This document shows positions 15,829 through 25,438 of a DNA stretch of 64,000 nt, one piece after another. Every line of letters begins with the position of its first letter. Position 1 is the first letter of the stretch. The notes under the pieces were generated by a model. That model ran no database searches. It was not told where the DNA came from and saw nothing but the letters and a program-made list of their open reading frames with translations. Source of the stretch: Caulobacteraceae bacterium (lineage in GTDB: Bacteria; Pseudomonadota; Alphaproteobacteria; Caulobacterales; Aquidulcibacteraceae); assembly GCA_009773335.1 (NCBI GenBank), contig WRPF01000004.1:1-64000 (forward strand). The letters are read 5' to 3'. The translations under genes and the position numbers were made by a program.

Positions 15829-18321
15829 CTATTCTGCAGCGATCGAGACTTTGGGTTGATCAGGTATTTGCGGGGATGTGCGCGCCTTGAAGCGCCGCAC
15901 CGCATCGGCGGCTTCGCGCTGTCGGCGCAGGTCGAGCCACGCTTCGGCAAAGGCGCCCGCGCCCTCATCGGCCAACACACGATCCATCAGCGCGTGATCT
16001 TCGGGGCGGGACGCGCCGACAAAAGCGAGCGACGCAGGGCCAAGGCCCAATTCGAACAGCCGGCAGCCGTCGCGGCTGACGAGGTAATAGTCGCGCTTGG
16101 GCGTCGCGCTTGCGATGAGATCGATCTGGCGGCCGTTCAAACCCAAGGCGGCGTAAAAGGCGCGCGAATGCGGTTCGCGCGCCCGGTCGTTCGGCAGGTA
16201 AATGCGCGTCGGGCAGGCCTCGATGATGGTGGAGGCGATGGACGAGTGCTCGACATCGGCCAGTTCCTGGCTTGCAAACACGACGGCGACGTTGCGCTTC
16301 CTGAGCGTCTTCAGCCAATCCTGAATTTGCGCTGCGAAGAACGCGTCCTTGAGGAACAGCCAGGCCTCATCGAGCACAAGCATGGTCGGGCGCCCGTCGA
16401 AGCGCTTCTCCAGCGCATGAAAGAGCGCGCCGAGCACAGCGCCCGCCGCTTCAGGGCGGCGCAGCACATCATCCATCTCGAAGGCCTGCACGGCCCCATA
16501 GCCCAATGTCGATCGATCATGGTCGATGAGCCGGCCGTGCGCGCCGCCTTGCGTGAAGGGATGAAGCGCGGCGCGAACATCCTGGTTCTGCATCAACGCC
16601 GCAAACAAAGTCAGCGTCCGGTCCTCGACCGGCCGATCGGCGAGCAATTCCAGAACGCGCCACACCTCCGTGCGCACTTCAGGCGTCACGCTCACATTGG
16701 CCGAGGCGATGAGACCGACGAGCCAGTCCTGCGCCCAGGCGCGTTCGTCCGGCTCATGCACACATTCAAGCGGCTGCAACCCCAGCGCATCGGCGTCCCC
16801 AAGATCGAAGAAGTCGCCGCCGAGGCCGAGAATGGTGGCGCGGCACGAGCGCCCCTTGTCGAACAGATAGATCTGCGCGCCCGCGGGATGACACGACGCA
16901 TAGCGCAACCATTGCGCCGCGAGCGTTGCGAGAAGCACCGATTTTCCCGCGCCGGTCGGGCCAACGATCATTGTGTGACCGACATCGCCGACATGGAGAT
17001 CGAGCCGGAACGGCGTTGCGCCATCCGTCGCCGTGAGCATGAGCGGCGGACCGTTCAGATGCGTATTGCGATGCGGCCCCGCCCAGACAGCGCTGAGCGG
17101 CAGCAAATGCGCGAGACTGGGCGACAGGAGGATCGGCCGGCGCGCGTCCGCATAGGCCTGTCCCGGCAGCGAGCCGAGCCAGGCTTCGACGGCGTTAACG
17201 GATTCCACCTGTGTGACGAAGCCCAGGCCATCGGCGATCTGTTGAATCTGGCGCACCGCATCGTCGGCCATATCCTCGCTTGCATCGGCGACGGTGATGG
17301 TGAGCGTGGCGAACCCGGCGCTGACAGCATCGGCGCCAAGCTCCTGCAGCGCGGTGTCGGCGTCGGCGGCCTGGTTGGCGGCGTCATTGTCGACGAGCAG
17401 CGCCTCCTCTCTGAAGAGCGCTTCGCGCAGCAAGGTCAGAAGGCCCTTGCGTTTCGAGAACCAACGCTTGCGTGTTTTCTCCAGTTCGCGGCGCGCCTCC
17501 TCCCTGTCGAGCGGAATAAAGCGGCTCACCCAGCGATAGGAGATCGCCAGCCGATTGAGCGCATCAAGAAATCCGGGCTCCGTCTCTGTTACGAAGCTGC
17601 GCACCGAAATGACGCGCAGATGATGGCGCCCAAGGCGCGGCGCGAGCCCGCCCACGAGCGGCGCATCGGTCAAGAGCGCGTCCAGATGAAAAGGCGTGTC
17701 GGGCTTGGCGACGCGATGGGGACGATCAGAGACACAATCGTGCAGATAGGTCAGCGTCTCCTCGTCACCCAGCCAACGCGCTTCGGGCGCCAAAGTCTCC
17801 ATCAGCGCCAGAATCTGATCTGTCTCGTTGGTGAAGCGGTCGAGATGCTGGCGATAATCGACAGACGACGCCGTCGCGCCCGCGCCCTCCTGCGCGCCTT
17901 CAAACAGAAAGCTCTCCAGCTTGGTTTGACGCTCAGCCGGCGGAAGCCAGGTCAGCGTGAAGAAATAAGCGCTCTCAAACCGCGCGCCCGCGGCCTCGAA
18001 TACGGCGCGGCGCTCTTCATCGATGAGCCACGACAAGGCGTCCGGCCATACCGAGTCCGGATAGCCCGGCGCAGGCGCGCGGCGCGCCTCGACATGAAGA
18101 CACCAGCCGGAACCCAATCGGCGGAACGCGTTGTTGAGCCGCGCGGACGCGCCCATCAATTCGGAGGCTGTCGAGGAATCGAGATCGGGACCGCGAAACG
18201 CCATGGTGCGCTGGAAGGCGCCGTCCTTGTTCAGGACCACGCCCGGCGCGATCAACGCAGCCCAGGGCAGGAAATCGCTGAGTTGCGTTCCGGACTTCTT
18301 GTAGGGGCGCAGGTCCATCAT
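15829..18321 (-). CDS. trbE: TrbE/VirB4-like conjugation ATPase
   Basis: 830 residues, full family length. The C-terminal ATPase domain has Walker A GPTGAGKSVLLATLA and Walker B PTMLVLDEAWLFL; the N-terminal half matches the CagE/TrbE/VirB family. It powers pilus assembly and substrate transfer at the inner-membrane cytoplasmic face. Long reading frames on the opposite strand here are GC-driven shadows. The start overlaps nothing; trbD ends 12 bases upstream. Confidence 0.92.
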   Translation of the reverse strand: MMDLRPYKKSGTQLSDFLPWAALIAPGVVLNKDGAFQRTMAFRGPDLDSSTASELMGASARLNNAFRRLGSGWCLHVEARRAPAPGYPDSVWPDALSWLIDEERRAVFEAAGARFESAYFFTLTWLPPAERQTKLESFLFEGAQEGAGATASSVDYRQHLDRFTNETDQILALMETLAPEARWLGDEETLTYLHDCVSDRPHRVAKPDTPFHLDALLTDAPLVGGLAPRLGRHHLRVISVRSFVTETEPGFLDALNRLAISYRWVSRFIPLDREEARRELEKTRKRWFSKRKGLLTLLREALFREEALLVDNDAANQAADADTALQELGADAVSAGFATLTITVADASEDMADDAVRQIQQIADGLGFVTQVESVNAVEAWLGSLPGQAYADARRPILLSPSLAHLLPLSAVWAGPHRNTHLNGPPLMLTATDGATPFRLDLHVGDVGHTMIVGPTGAGKSVLLATLAAQWLRYASCHPAGAQIYLFDKGRSCRATILGLGGDFFDLGDADALGLQPLECVHEPDERAWAQDWLVGLIASANVSVTPEVRTEVWRVLELLADRPVEDRTLTLFAALMQNQDVRAALHPFTQGGAHGRLIDHDRSTLGYGAVQAFEMDDVLRRPEAAGAVLGALFHALEKRFDGRPTMLVLDEAWLFLKDAFFAAQIQDWLKTLRKRNVAVVFASQELADVEHSSIASTIIEACPTRIYLPNDRAREPHSRAFYAALGLNGRQIDLIASATPKRDYYLVSRDGCRLFELGLGPASLAFVGASRPEDHALMDRVLADEGAGAFAEAWLDLRRQREAADAVRRFKARTSPQIPDQPKVSIAAE

Positions 18322-18333
18322 CGCAGCGCGCCC

Positions 18334-18606
18334 TCACGATCCGAAATAATGAGGCTTGGCCATGTGACGCGGCCAGGTGTCGAGAAACCACGGGTCGCGC
18401 GCAGCGGCCCAGGCGGCGGCGCCCTGCAGCACAGCCCATAGAGGAAAGGCGATGAACGGCTGTTGCAGACCGAAGCCGATCGCGGCCCCAACGGTCGCGT
18501 TGAGGATGGCGAAATTGCGCGGCACGCCGCCCATCAGGATCGGGCGCGTGAGCGAGGTCCGCAGCGGGATGCGATAGCCTTCGGGCTCTGAATCGGCGAG
18601 CGACAT
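18334..18606 (-). CDS. trbD: TrbD/VirB3-like inner-membrane protein
   Basis: 90 residues. The N-terminal motif YRIPLRTSLTRPILMGGVPR is typical of VirB3/TrbD, followed by hydrophobic helices. It works with the TrbE ATPase at the inner membrane. It lies 3 bases after the pilin gene. Confidence 0.88.
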   Translation of the reverse strand: MSLADSEPEGYRIPLRTSLTRPILMGGVPRNFAILNATVGAAIGFGLQQPFIAFPLWAVLQGAAAWAAARDPWFLDTWPRHMAKPHYFGS

Positions 18607-18609
18607 GTC

Positions 18610-18924
18610 TCAGATCACCGCGCCGCCGGCGAAGCCGAAGAAGTCGAGGAAGAACGAGACCGCCGCGAACATGATCGCGATTCCGAGGCCCACGAAGGCG
18701 AGCTTCCTCACCCCGCCGCCGCCTTCCGAGAAGATGATGGTGACGCCGGCGATGACGATGGCGATGACAGCGGCCGCGCGCGCGACAGGACCGGTGATGG
18801 AATCGACGATCTGTTCGAGCGGCCCTTCCCATGGCATCCCGGAACCGGCGGCATAGGCCGGCGCGGCCAATGCGAGCAGTGCTGCGGTGATTGCAGCGAT
18901 GCGTGTAAGATGTGCTGACTTCAT
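18610..18924 (-). CDS. trbC: TrbC/VirB2-like pilin
   Basis: 104 residues. A signal peptide (ITAALLALAAPAYA) and two hydrophobic helices separated by a Gly-rich turn (FSEGGGGVRKLAF) give the standard TrbC/VirB2 prepilin. It is the main subunit of the conjugative pilus. Its start overlaps the end of trbB by 4 bases. Confidence 0.88.
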   Translation of the reverse strand: MKSAHLTRIAAITAALLALAAPAYAAGSGMPWEGPLEQIVDSITGPVARAAAVIAIVIAGVTIIFSEGGGGVRKLAFVGLGIAIMFAAVSFFLDFFGFAGGAVI

Positions 18925-19862
18925 GCTCCCTCTCCTCGGATGTCGTCCGCCTCCAGAATTTCGGTGATGACGCGCCCGCCTTCGCGGCGGGCGATGAAGA
19001 CGATGATGTCGACCGCGCTGGCGATGAGACGCTTCGGCGGCGTCGCGCGCGCCTCCATGCAGAGGTCTTCCAGACGCATCAAAGCGTCGGCCGCGGAATT
19101 GGCGTGCAGCGTCAGCAGCCCGCCTGGATGACCGGTGTTCCAGGCCTTGAGGACTTCAAGCGCTGCGCCATCCCGCACTTCCCCAACGACGATGCGATCG
19201 GGGCGAAGCCGCAAGGTCATCTGCACCAGATCGCGCATGCTGATCGGCGGATCGGTACGTTTGGTGAGAAGCTGAACAGCGTTCGGGCTTCCACATTGGA
19301 GTTCAGCGGTGTCTTCGAGAATGACGACGCGGGCGTTCAGAAACGGCGCTTCCGCCAGAAGGGCGTTCAACAGCGTCGTCTTGCCCGAACCCGTGCCGCC
19401 CGCGACGATGATGTTGCGCTTGGCGGCGACCGCGGCGGCCAGCATTGCGGCCTGAGCGGGCGTTGCGATGCCGCCCGCAACATAATCGGCGAGCCTATAG
19501 ACGGCGCGCGGTCGCTTGCGGATCGCAAGCACGGGCGCATCGACCAGCGGCGGCAGCAAGGCCTGCACGCGCGCGGCGCTGTCCGGGAGGATCGTCTGCA
19601 AGGATGGATGCGCCTCGCCGACGATCTCGCCCGCCTCATGCGCCAGGAGACGGATCGCTGCTTCACGGTCCTGCGGCGAGAGCACGTGCGGCGTTGCAAT
19701 GAGACCAGCGCCAATTCTGTCGAGCCACAGGCGCCCGTCCGCATTGATCAGCGCTTCCACCACGTCCGGCGCGTCGAGCGCCTCGGCGATCGCGGGCCCC
19801 AGCGCACGCGCAAGCGCAGATCGCCGGCGCGCCGTCACGAGCGGAATGGCGCCAGCGTTCAC
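18921..19862 (-). CDS. trbB: TrbB/VirB11-like traffic ATPase
   Basis: 313 residues. Walker A GGTGSGKTTLLNALLAE, the Asp box (ARVVILEDTAELQC) and the His-box region (GHPGGLLTLHANSA) are present. VirB11-type hexamers energise pilus assembly and substrate passage. It overlaps the ribbon-helix-helix gene by 4 bases upstream and trbC by 4 bases downstream. Confidence 0.92.
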   Translation of the reverse strand: MNAGAIPLVTARRRSALARALGPAIAEALDAPDVVEALINADGRLWLDRIGAGLIATPHVLSPQDREAAIRLLAHEAGEIVGEAHPSLQTILPDSAARVQALLPPLVDAPVLAIRKRPRAVYRLADYVAGGIATPAQAAMLAAAVAAKRNIIVAGGTGSGKTTLLNALLAEAPFLNARVVILEDTAELQCGSPNAVQLLTKRTDPPISMRDLVQMTLRLRPDRIVVGEVRDGAALEVLKAWNTGHPGGLLTLHANSAADALMRLEDLCMEARATPPKRLIASAVDIIVFIARREGGRVITEILEADDIRGEGA

Positions 19863-20314
19863 GCCCGTACCTCCTCAGTGTGGTCCACCACGGCGACCGC
19901 CTGCGCGGACTCCAGAGAGAACGCCGCGCCCAGGGATTTGCCTGGCGCCAGCGCCTGCGCCACGAAATCGAGAAAGCGTTCGAAGCGCGCCTCGGCGCTG
20001 GCGGCAGCGTCTTCTTCCAAATGCTCGTCGATCGGCGGATTGTGCTCCAGCCAGACGCGCACAAAGAGCAACACGATCTCCTTGAGGATGAGACCTTCGC
20101 CGATCACCTTCTCAAGCCGCGCATCGACGCGGGAAAGCTGGCGGCGCGCGCTTTCCTCGATGACGGCGTTGGTGGCTTCGCCGCGTTCGAGCCGGGCTTT
20201 GAGCGCCTCAAGCACGATGCTCGATTCCGAGCGATGCTGGTCGCGGGCGACCTTGCGCACCTTGGCGTCGAGATTGGGCGGCAGATAGACGGTGAGCTTG
20301 CGCGCGGCCATCAC
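19859..20314 (-). CDS. Ribbon-helix-helix (CopG-like) protein between traG and trbB
   Basis: 151 residues. The N-terminus (ARKLTVYLPPNLDAKVRKVA) is a ribbon-helix-helix DNA-binding fold; a long helical C-terminal part with a hydrophobic stretch (LILKEIVLLFVRVWL) follows. Such a gene is usual at this place in Tn4371-type ICEs and may regulate the transfer operon. It begins directly after the traG stop and overlaps trbB by 4 bases. Confidence 0.75.
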   Translation of the reverse strand: MMAARKLTVYLPPNLDAKVRKVARDQHRSESSIVLEALKARLERGEATNAVIEESARRQLSRVDARLEKVIGEGLILKEIVLLFVRVWLEHNPPIDEHLEEDAAASAEARFERFLDFVAQALAPGKSLGAAFSLESAQAVAVVDHTEEVRA

Positions 20315-22321
20315 TCAGATCCCCTTGGCCTGACGCCGGCGCCGCGGCGCTTCGACTGGAGGCGCCTGAGATGCGGCAGCGGGCGGCGCGGCCGCGACGC
20401 TCGCCGGATGCGGCAATGCCGCGCCGTCCGCGTCGCGAAACGCGGCCATGGCAGCGTCGGAAATCTTGGTTAATCGCGTCGCGGCCTGCGCGAAGAGATC
20501 GGGCTGGTCGGCGAGCGGGCGAGACATGGCGGGCTTCGCCTTCGGTGACTTCACCACCTGCGGAATGACGCCCAGCGGGCGTACGTGCGCCCAATCATGT
20601 GTCGTCGTCAGTGTTGAACGGTTCCACGAGGCAGGACGAAGTCGCTCAACAAAGACGGGCTCCTGATCGAACTTGAGCTTCTTGGCGCGGATGGGTTTGG
20701 CGCCGGAGACGAAGATGAGCTCTTCATCGCGCGGCAGCGCGCGGACATCGGCGGGCAGAAGCAGCGGACGGCGCTCCTCGCGGATTGTGGTCGAGCCTTT
20801 GCGCCAACCGAGGATCGATCTCGGACGCGTGTGCGTTTCGCTCTCGCGCAATTCCCAGACTTCGCCCGCCATCTCGGCGATGCGCTTGGCGGTGTCAGTG
20901 TCGGCGGCCGAGAACGCGGTGACGACATGGACGTTATCCAGGATGACATTCTCGCGGCCATAGGCCTTGGTCAGATGGTTGAGACTTTGCGTCACCAGAA
21001 AGGCCTTCAGGCCATAGCCCGCCATCGCGCCCATCATCGTCTCGAAGAAGGGCATGCGGCCGAGCATGGGAAATTCGTCGAGCACCAGAATGAGGCGGTG
21101 ACGCTTGGGCCGCCCTTGCGCATCCTTCTCCTGATGCTCCATCAGCGCGCGGGCGAATTGATTGATGACCAGGCGTAAGAACGGCATCAGCCGCAGCGCG
21201 TCCGACGGCGGCGGCTGCAAATAGAGCGTGACCGGTTTCGGCCCACACATCAGATCACCGATGCGAAAGTCGGATGTCGCCGTGTTGCGTGCGACGATTT
21301 CATCGGCGAACAGGCCGAAGAAACTTTCCGCCGTCGCCTTGACCCCGCTCTGAACACGCTCCTCGCCAGCGAGAAAGGATTCCGCAGCGTGCAACACTTC
21401 GGGATGCACCTCCGGCTGGTTGGTCGCCGGATTCAGCCGATGCAGCGTCGACTTCATGATTTGCGCGGTCGCGTCCAGGTCACGCAACTTCTCGCGCACC
21501 ACCGCCAGCGTCTTGCGTTCCGGCGGCTCGGCATAGAGCACGTGCAGGATAACGCCGACGAGGATCGTCTTGGCCGAACGGTCCCAGAAGTCCTGATGGC
21601 GGCCATCGCCTTGCGGATCGATGAGGATCTCGACGATGTTCTGGACGTCACGGACTTCGTTGGGTCCCTTGCGCACTTCGTGCAGCGGGTTGAACGAGGC
21701 TGAATCCAACCGTGTGGGCGCGAGGCGTAAGACCGGCCCCAGAGTCTCGCGAAAGCCTGCCGTGCCAGGAAAACGATGGCGCGCATCACCATCGGCGAGT
21801 TCGCCTTTGACATCGAGCACGAGCGCCGAATGCGGCCACGCCAGAAGCGTGGGCACGACCTGACCTCTGCCCTTGCCCGACCGCGAGGCTCCGATGAGGA
21901 GCTGATGTTCGGGCCCGTCGAAGCAGAGGATGTCGCGCCCGAATTTGCCGAGCACGGCGCCCGTATTGGCAAAGAGCCCCGCGGCCTTCGCATCGTTCGC
22001 CCCGCCCCATGCCTTGGCGCCGAAGGGCTTGACGGCGAGTTGGCCGCGCGCGGCGACGGCAATGGGCAGGAGCGCGAGCACGAAAGCGCCGAACACGATG
22101 AGGCGCGCCACGGAGAATGGCCTGGGAAACGCTTCCGCATGCGCGCTGGTCCAGGCCAGAATCGCCCACGGCGCATAGACTGGCTCATCGCCGAGCATCA
22201 TGAACGGCGCGCCGAGCGCACGCTGATGGGCGAACACGTCGGCAATGAAGGCGGTGGCGAGCCAAAGCCCGGTGAGCGCGATCAGCGCCGAACCTAGCAA
22301 TGCGATTCCCGCCCGCTGCAT
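20315..22321 (-). CDS. traG: TraG/VirD4-like conjugative coupling protein
   Basis: 668 residues. Two or three N-terminal membrane helices precede a RecA-like ATPase with Walker A GASRSGKGRGQVVPTLL and Walker B LILVLDEFPMLG. The coupling protein brings the relaxase-DNA complex to the mating pore. It is the first gene of the operon that runs to trbI and the HTH gene, about 11 kb. The promoter should lie within the 340-base gap upstream. Confidence 0.92.
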   Translation of the reverse strand: MQRAGIALLGSALIALTGLWLATAFIADVFAHQRALGAPFMMLGDEPVYAPWAILAWTSAHAEAFPRPFSVARLIVFGAFVLALLPIAVAARGQLAVKPFGAKAWGGANDAKAAGLFANTGAVLGKFGRDILCFDGPEHQLLIGASRSGKGRGQVVPTLLAWPHSALVLDVKGELADGDARHRFPGTAGFRETLGPVLRLAPTRLDSASFNPLHEVRKGPNEVRDVQNIVEILIDPQGDGRHQDFWDRSAKTILVGVILHVLYAEPPERKTLAVVREKLRDLDATAQIMKSTLHRLNPATNQPEVHPEVLHAAESFLAGEERVQSGVKATAESFFGLFADEIVARNTATSDFRIGDLMCGPKPVTLYLQPPPSDALRLMPFLRLVINQFARALMEHQEKDAQGRPKRHRLILVLDEFPMLGRMPFFETMMGAMAGYGLKAFLVTQSLNHLTKAYGRENVILDNVHVVTAFSAADTDTAKRIAEMAGEVWELRESETHTRPRSILGWRKGSTTIREERRPLLLPADVRALPRDEELIFVSGAKPIRAKKLKFDQEPVFVERLRPASWNRSTLTTTHDWAHVRPLGVIPQVVKSPKAKPAMSRPLADQPDLFAQAATRLTKISDAAMAAFRDADGAALPHPASVAAAPPAAASQAPPVEAPRRRRQAKGI

Positions 22322-22661
22322 GAGCGAATGGCCTCGACCGACGCGCAGGCCTATCCCGCGCCTGTGGATGAAGGGTCACGCTGACCTCGCCGCGCCGTGA
22401 ATCCGATGCGCGCATTGCGTGCATGCGGCCAAAACTCAGATCGGCGACGATTGGTGCAGCCGATTCACAATCCGGCCGCCGCGCACGGACTCAATGCACA
22501 CGCATGATGCTTGGCGTGCAACCGGTTCACCGTCTGCGGCGTTTCCGCGCAGCGGCGTTTGCACGGTGCGTGCGCGATGGAATTAGCGCGTGTGGCGAGT
22601 TGCACAAACACGCGCGCCGATCTTGCGCGCGATGCAAGAGCGCGAGCGGCTTTCGTGCGCT
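22322..22661. other. 340-bp non-coding gap between traG and the Lrp gene, with an inverted repeat
   Basis: No gene is seen. GCGCGTGT at 22586-22593 and ACACGCGC at 22608-22615 form an 8-bp inverted repeat with a 14-base loop. TTGCAC-like words recur (ggcgTTTGCACGG, gaGTTGCACAA, and inverted in gcGTGCAAcc). The region should contain the traG-trb promoter and could bind the Lrp-type or ribbon-helix-helix regulators. Confidence 0.4.
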
Positions 22662-23189
22662 CTAACTCTGTTCGCGTAAAGAGAGCAAAGGATGCGGGCC
22701 CTTCTCCTTGGCCGTGCGCAACCCCGGCGCCACATCCACAGATTTGATGAAGCCGTTCTCGGGATCGAGACGCTCCCGCAAAGCGTCCCAGGCCGATACC
22801 GATGGCAATGCGGTCTTCAGGATATAGTCGAAACGGCCGGCGATGCTGTGCGCTTCGATGACTTCCGGCGTCTCGCGCAACGCCGCTTCGAAGGCCTCGC
22901 GCCGTTTGTGCGCCCGGCGACGCAACTTGATGCTGACCCAGAGCATTGACCAGCAATCGAACATGGCCTCTTCCGCGACCGCGACATAACCCTTGATCGC
23001 GCCGCCCTCTTCCAGCCGGCGCACGCGCTTCAAACATCCGCTCGGCGACAAGCCCAATGCGCGCGCCAGCGCCTGGTTCTGAATGTGCGCGTCTTCCTGC
23101 AAACGGCGGATGAGTTCGAGATCGACAGGGTCGAGGCGCGCCCCGTTCGGGGCGAACAGCGGCGGCGTAACGGACCGCCGCCCGGTCAC
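22662..23189 (-). CDS. Lrp/AsnC-family transcription regulator
   Basis: About 175 residues. The N-terminal HTH (DPVDLELIRRLQEDA, ALARALGLSPSGCLKRVRRL) and C-terminal RAM-like domain (EVIEAHSIAGRFDYILKTAL) match Lrp/AsnC proteins. I start it at GTG 23189, with the purine-rich GGGGTAGAAG before it; a much longer frame to 23636 would run through the parB leader and is unlikely. It is divergent from parB and upstream of traG, so it could control transfer or maintenance genes in response to an amino acid or similar ligand. The ligand is unknown. Confidence 0.8.
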   Translation of the reverse strand: MTGRRSVTPPLFAPNGARLDPVDLELIRRLQEDAHIQNQALARALGLSPSGCLKRVRRLEEGGAIKGYVAVAEEAMFDCWSMLWVSIKLRRRAHKRREAFEAALRETPEVIEAHSIAGRFDYILKTALPSVSAWDALRERLDPENGFIKSVDVAPGLRTAKEKGPHPLLSLREQS

Positions 23190-23311
23190 GCTTCTACCCC
23201 GCCCAAGCGTTCGGTCAGCGCATACGCCATCTTCACGTCCCCACAGCGCCCACTTTCGGTTGAGTCTTTCTCGCCGGCCACCCGTTCGCTGCTGAGACCT
23301 GACCCGAATCA

Positions 23312-23450
23312 GCCGGGGCCGCGCGCCGCGACCTCCGCACATCGCCCGCGCGGCCGTCCGCGTCGAGGGACGCTGACGCTCTGAAGCCCTCGACCCGGCC
23401 GGCTTCTGGCGCGGGCCAGGAGGAAAAAGGTCGCGACGCGCGGCCCCGGC
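23312..23450. repeat. Long nested inverted repeat before parB, possible single-strand promoter
   Basis: Three nested pairs build one large hairpin. The outer arms are 23312-23334 with 23428-23450 (23 bases, one mismatch). The middle arms are GCCCGCGC at 23344-23351 with GCGCGGGC at 23409-23416. The inner arms are GTCGAGGG at 23362-23369 with CCCTCGAC at 23387-23394. The structure ends 39 bases before the parB ATG. A fold this large is not a simple terminator. Confidence 0.75.
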
Positions 23451-23489
23451 GGACCGAGGCGTCCGCCGCTCACCTTCTGGAGCAATCCC

Positions 23490-25412
23490 ATGACAACCGA
23501 AATTCTCGACACCAGCACCGAGACGCAACGCGCCTGTTTCGTCGCGGTCAGCAAACTCGTCGTGCATGAAGATAATGTCCGCCGAACCGACAAGCGCGCG
23601 GATATCGAGGCGCTCGCCGCCTCCATCGCTGCACATGGCCTCCTGCAGAATCTCTCCGTCGTGCGCGCGGAAGACGGCCGCTACGCCGTGGTCGCGGGAT
23701 CACGCAGGCTGGCGGCGCTCCGGCTTCTCATCAAGCAGGGCAAGCTGGCGCGCGATTTCGCGGCGCCGTGCACGATCATCGAGCCGGAACTGAGCGCGGA
23801 GGCGTCGCTCGCGGAAAACGTCCAACGCGTCGCCATGAACGCCATGGACGAAATGGAAGCCTTCGCACGCCTTGTCGATGACGGCATGAGCGTTGAAGCC
23901 ATTTCCGAACGGTTCGGCGCAAGCGTACGTCACGTCGAACAGCGCCTCGCCTTGGGACGCCTCTCGCCGAAGATCCGCGCCGCCTACCGCAAGGGCGACC
24001 TCACGCTCGATGTCGCGCGGGCCTTCTGTCTCACTGACGATCACGGCGCCCAGGAGCGTCTGTTCAAGCAGGTTCCGAAGCCGGTCACCCATGCGCCCAG
24101 CATCCGCAACGCGCTTTCAGGCGGTCGCGCGCCCGCCACTGACCGACTGGCGCGCTTCGTTGGGCTGGAAGCGTATGAAGGAGCGGGCGGCCGGATCGTG
24201 CGGGACCTGTTCGAGAATGAGGTCGCCTTCCTCGAAGACGGCGAACTTCTACAGCGCTTGGCCGCGGAGCGCATCGAAGAGATGCGCGAAACCCTGGCAT
24301 CCGAAGGCTGGGCGTGGGTCGAGGCGCAATTGCACCACGCGCAGATCGAAGGCTGCGCGAGCGAGCGCGTGCGCCCGCGCGCACGTTCGCTGACACAGGA
24401 AGAGAGCGAGGGCATTGCGGACCTCGAAGCCGAAATCGAAGCGCTCGACAACGAGCTTGAATCCGATTCCGACAATGAGGCGCTGTGGGCCGCGCGCGAC
24501 GCGGCGGAGGCGCGGCTCGATGCACTGCGGGAGTCGCACCAGAGCTGGGACAAGGCGGAGATGGCGCATGCCGGCGCCGTCGTCACCATCGACCGCAACG
24601 GCGAGCCCATCATCACCCGCGGTCTCATCAAGCGCGGCGACCTCAAGGCTGTTCGCAAGCTGCGCTCGGTCGAGTCAGATGCCACACCCGATACCGACGA
24701 TCCTTCGTCCGAAGCGGCGCCGAGATCGCCGTCCCTGCCGAAATCGCTTGTCGAGGGACTGACCGCAGCACGCACGCGGGCGCTGCGCGCTGAGCTATCC
24801 GGCCGTCCCCATGTCGCGCTCGCCCTCACGGTGCTGGCGCTCATGCACCGGAGTGCGGCGCGCGCCGGCGTGCCGGGGCTCGCCATTGCGATCTCGCCAG
24901 TCGGGTTCGATGACGACGATCGGTTCGAGCAAGCTCGCACCGAAGCATCGACCGCTTATGCGGACGCGGACCTCGCCCGCCTTGCGGATGAGCCCGCCGA
25001 CAAGCTGCTTGAACTCCTCGCTCTCTTCATCGCGGAGGCTGTCGACGTCACGCATGACGGCGCTTCGCTTTCGGCGGACCGCACGCAAGCGACCTCGGAC
25101 GAACTTGCAGCCGTACTAGATCTCGACATGAGCCGCTATTGGGAGGCGTCGAGCGAATTTTGGGAGAAGGCGCCCAAGGCGTTCACGCTTGAAGCGCTTT
25201 CAAACGCGCCGGCCATGGCCAAGCTCACCGAGCGAGCGCGGAAACCGAAGATCGCCGCCTTCGCAAAGATGAAACGCACCGATCTCGCCCGCGTGGCGGT
25301 GCGCCAGCTCAAGGACTGGCTGCCCGATGCGCTGATCACGCCGCCGCGCCCCGGCGCATTGGTCGTTACATCAGCCGGGCACAGGGCGCTCGCTGAAGCC
25401 GACGCCGCCTGA
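23490..25412 (+). CDS. ParB/RepB/Spo0J-like partition or leading-region protein
   Basis: 640 residues, ATG with CTGGAGCA before it. The N-terminal ParB domain (VHEDNVRRTDKRADIEALAA, AAHGLLQNLSVV, VVAGSRRLAAL, LAENVQRVAMNAMDEMEAF) is followed by an HTH region (MSVEAISERFGASVRHVEQR) and an acidic, coiled-coil middle. The long C-terminal half has no recognised domain. Such ParB-like proteins are common on plasmids and ICEs and may act in partition, as nuclease or as SOS/defence modulators in the recipient. No parA lies next to it. The gene is followed by ardC. Confidence 0.85.
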   Translation: MTTEILDTSTETQRACFVAVSKLVVHEDNVRRTDKRADIEALAASIAAHGLLQNLSVVRAEDGRYAVVAGSRRLAALRLLIKQGKLARDFAAPCTIIEPELSAEASLAENVQRVAMNAMDEMEAFARLVDDGMSVEAISERFGASVRHVEQRLALGRLSPKIRAAYRKGDLTLDVARAFCLTDDHGAQERLFKQVPKPVTHAPSIRNALSGGRAPATDRLARFVGLEAYEGAGGRIVRDLFENEVAFLEDGELLQRLAAERIEEMRETLASEGWAWVEAQLHHAQIEGCASERVRPRARSLTQEESEGIADLEAEIEALDNELESDSDNEALWAARDAAEARLDALRESHQSWDKAEMAHAGAVVTIDRNGEPIITRGLIKRGDLKAVRKLRSVESDATPDTDDPSSEAAPRSPSLPKSLVEGLTAARTRALRAELSGRPHVALALTVLALMHRSAARAGVPGLAIAISPVGFDDDDRFEQARTEASTAYADADLARLADEPADKLLELLALFIAEAVDVTHDGASLSADRTQATSDELAAVLDLDMSRYWEASSEFWEKAPKAFTLEALSNAPAMAKLTERARKPKIAAFAKMKRTDLARVAVRQLKDWLPDALITPPRPGALVVTSAGHRALAEADAA

Positions 25413-25438
25413 TCCCCACCGCCTCATCCCATCCTCAC

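Noticed and set aside
15553-18441. 962-codon open frame antisense to trbE
   Set aside because: It lies wholly opposite a clear VirB4 ATPase with Walker motifs; its composition (Arg/His-rich, no motifs) is that of a GC-driven shadow.
22662-23636. Longer 324-residue version of the Lrp-type protein
   Set aside because: The extra N-terminal 149 residues would be read through the parB leader hairpin and contain no Lrp-like sequence.
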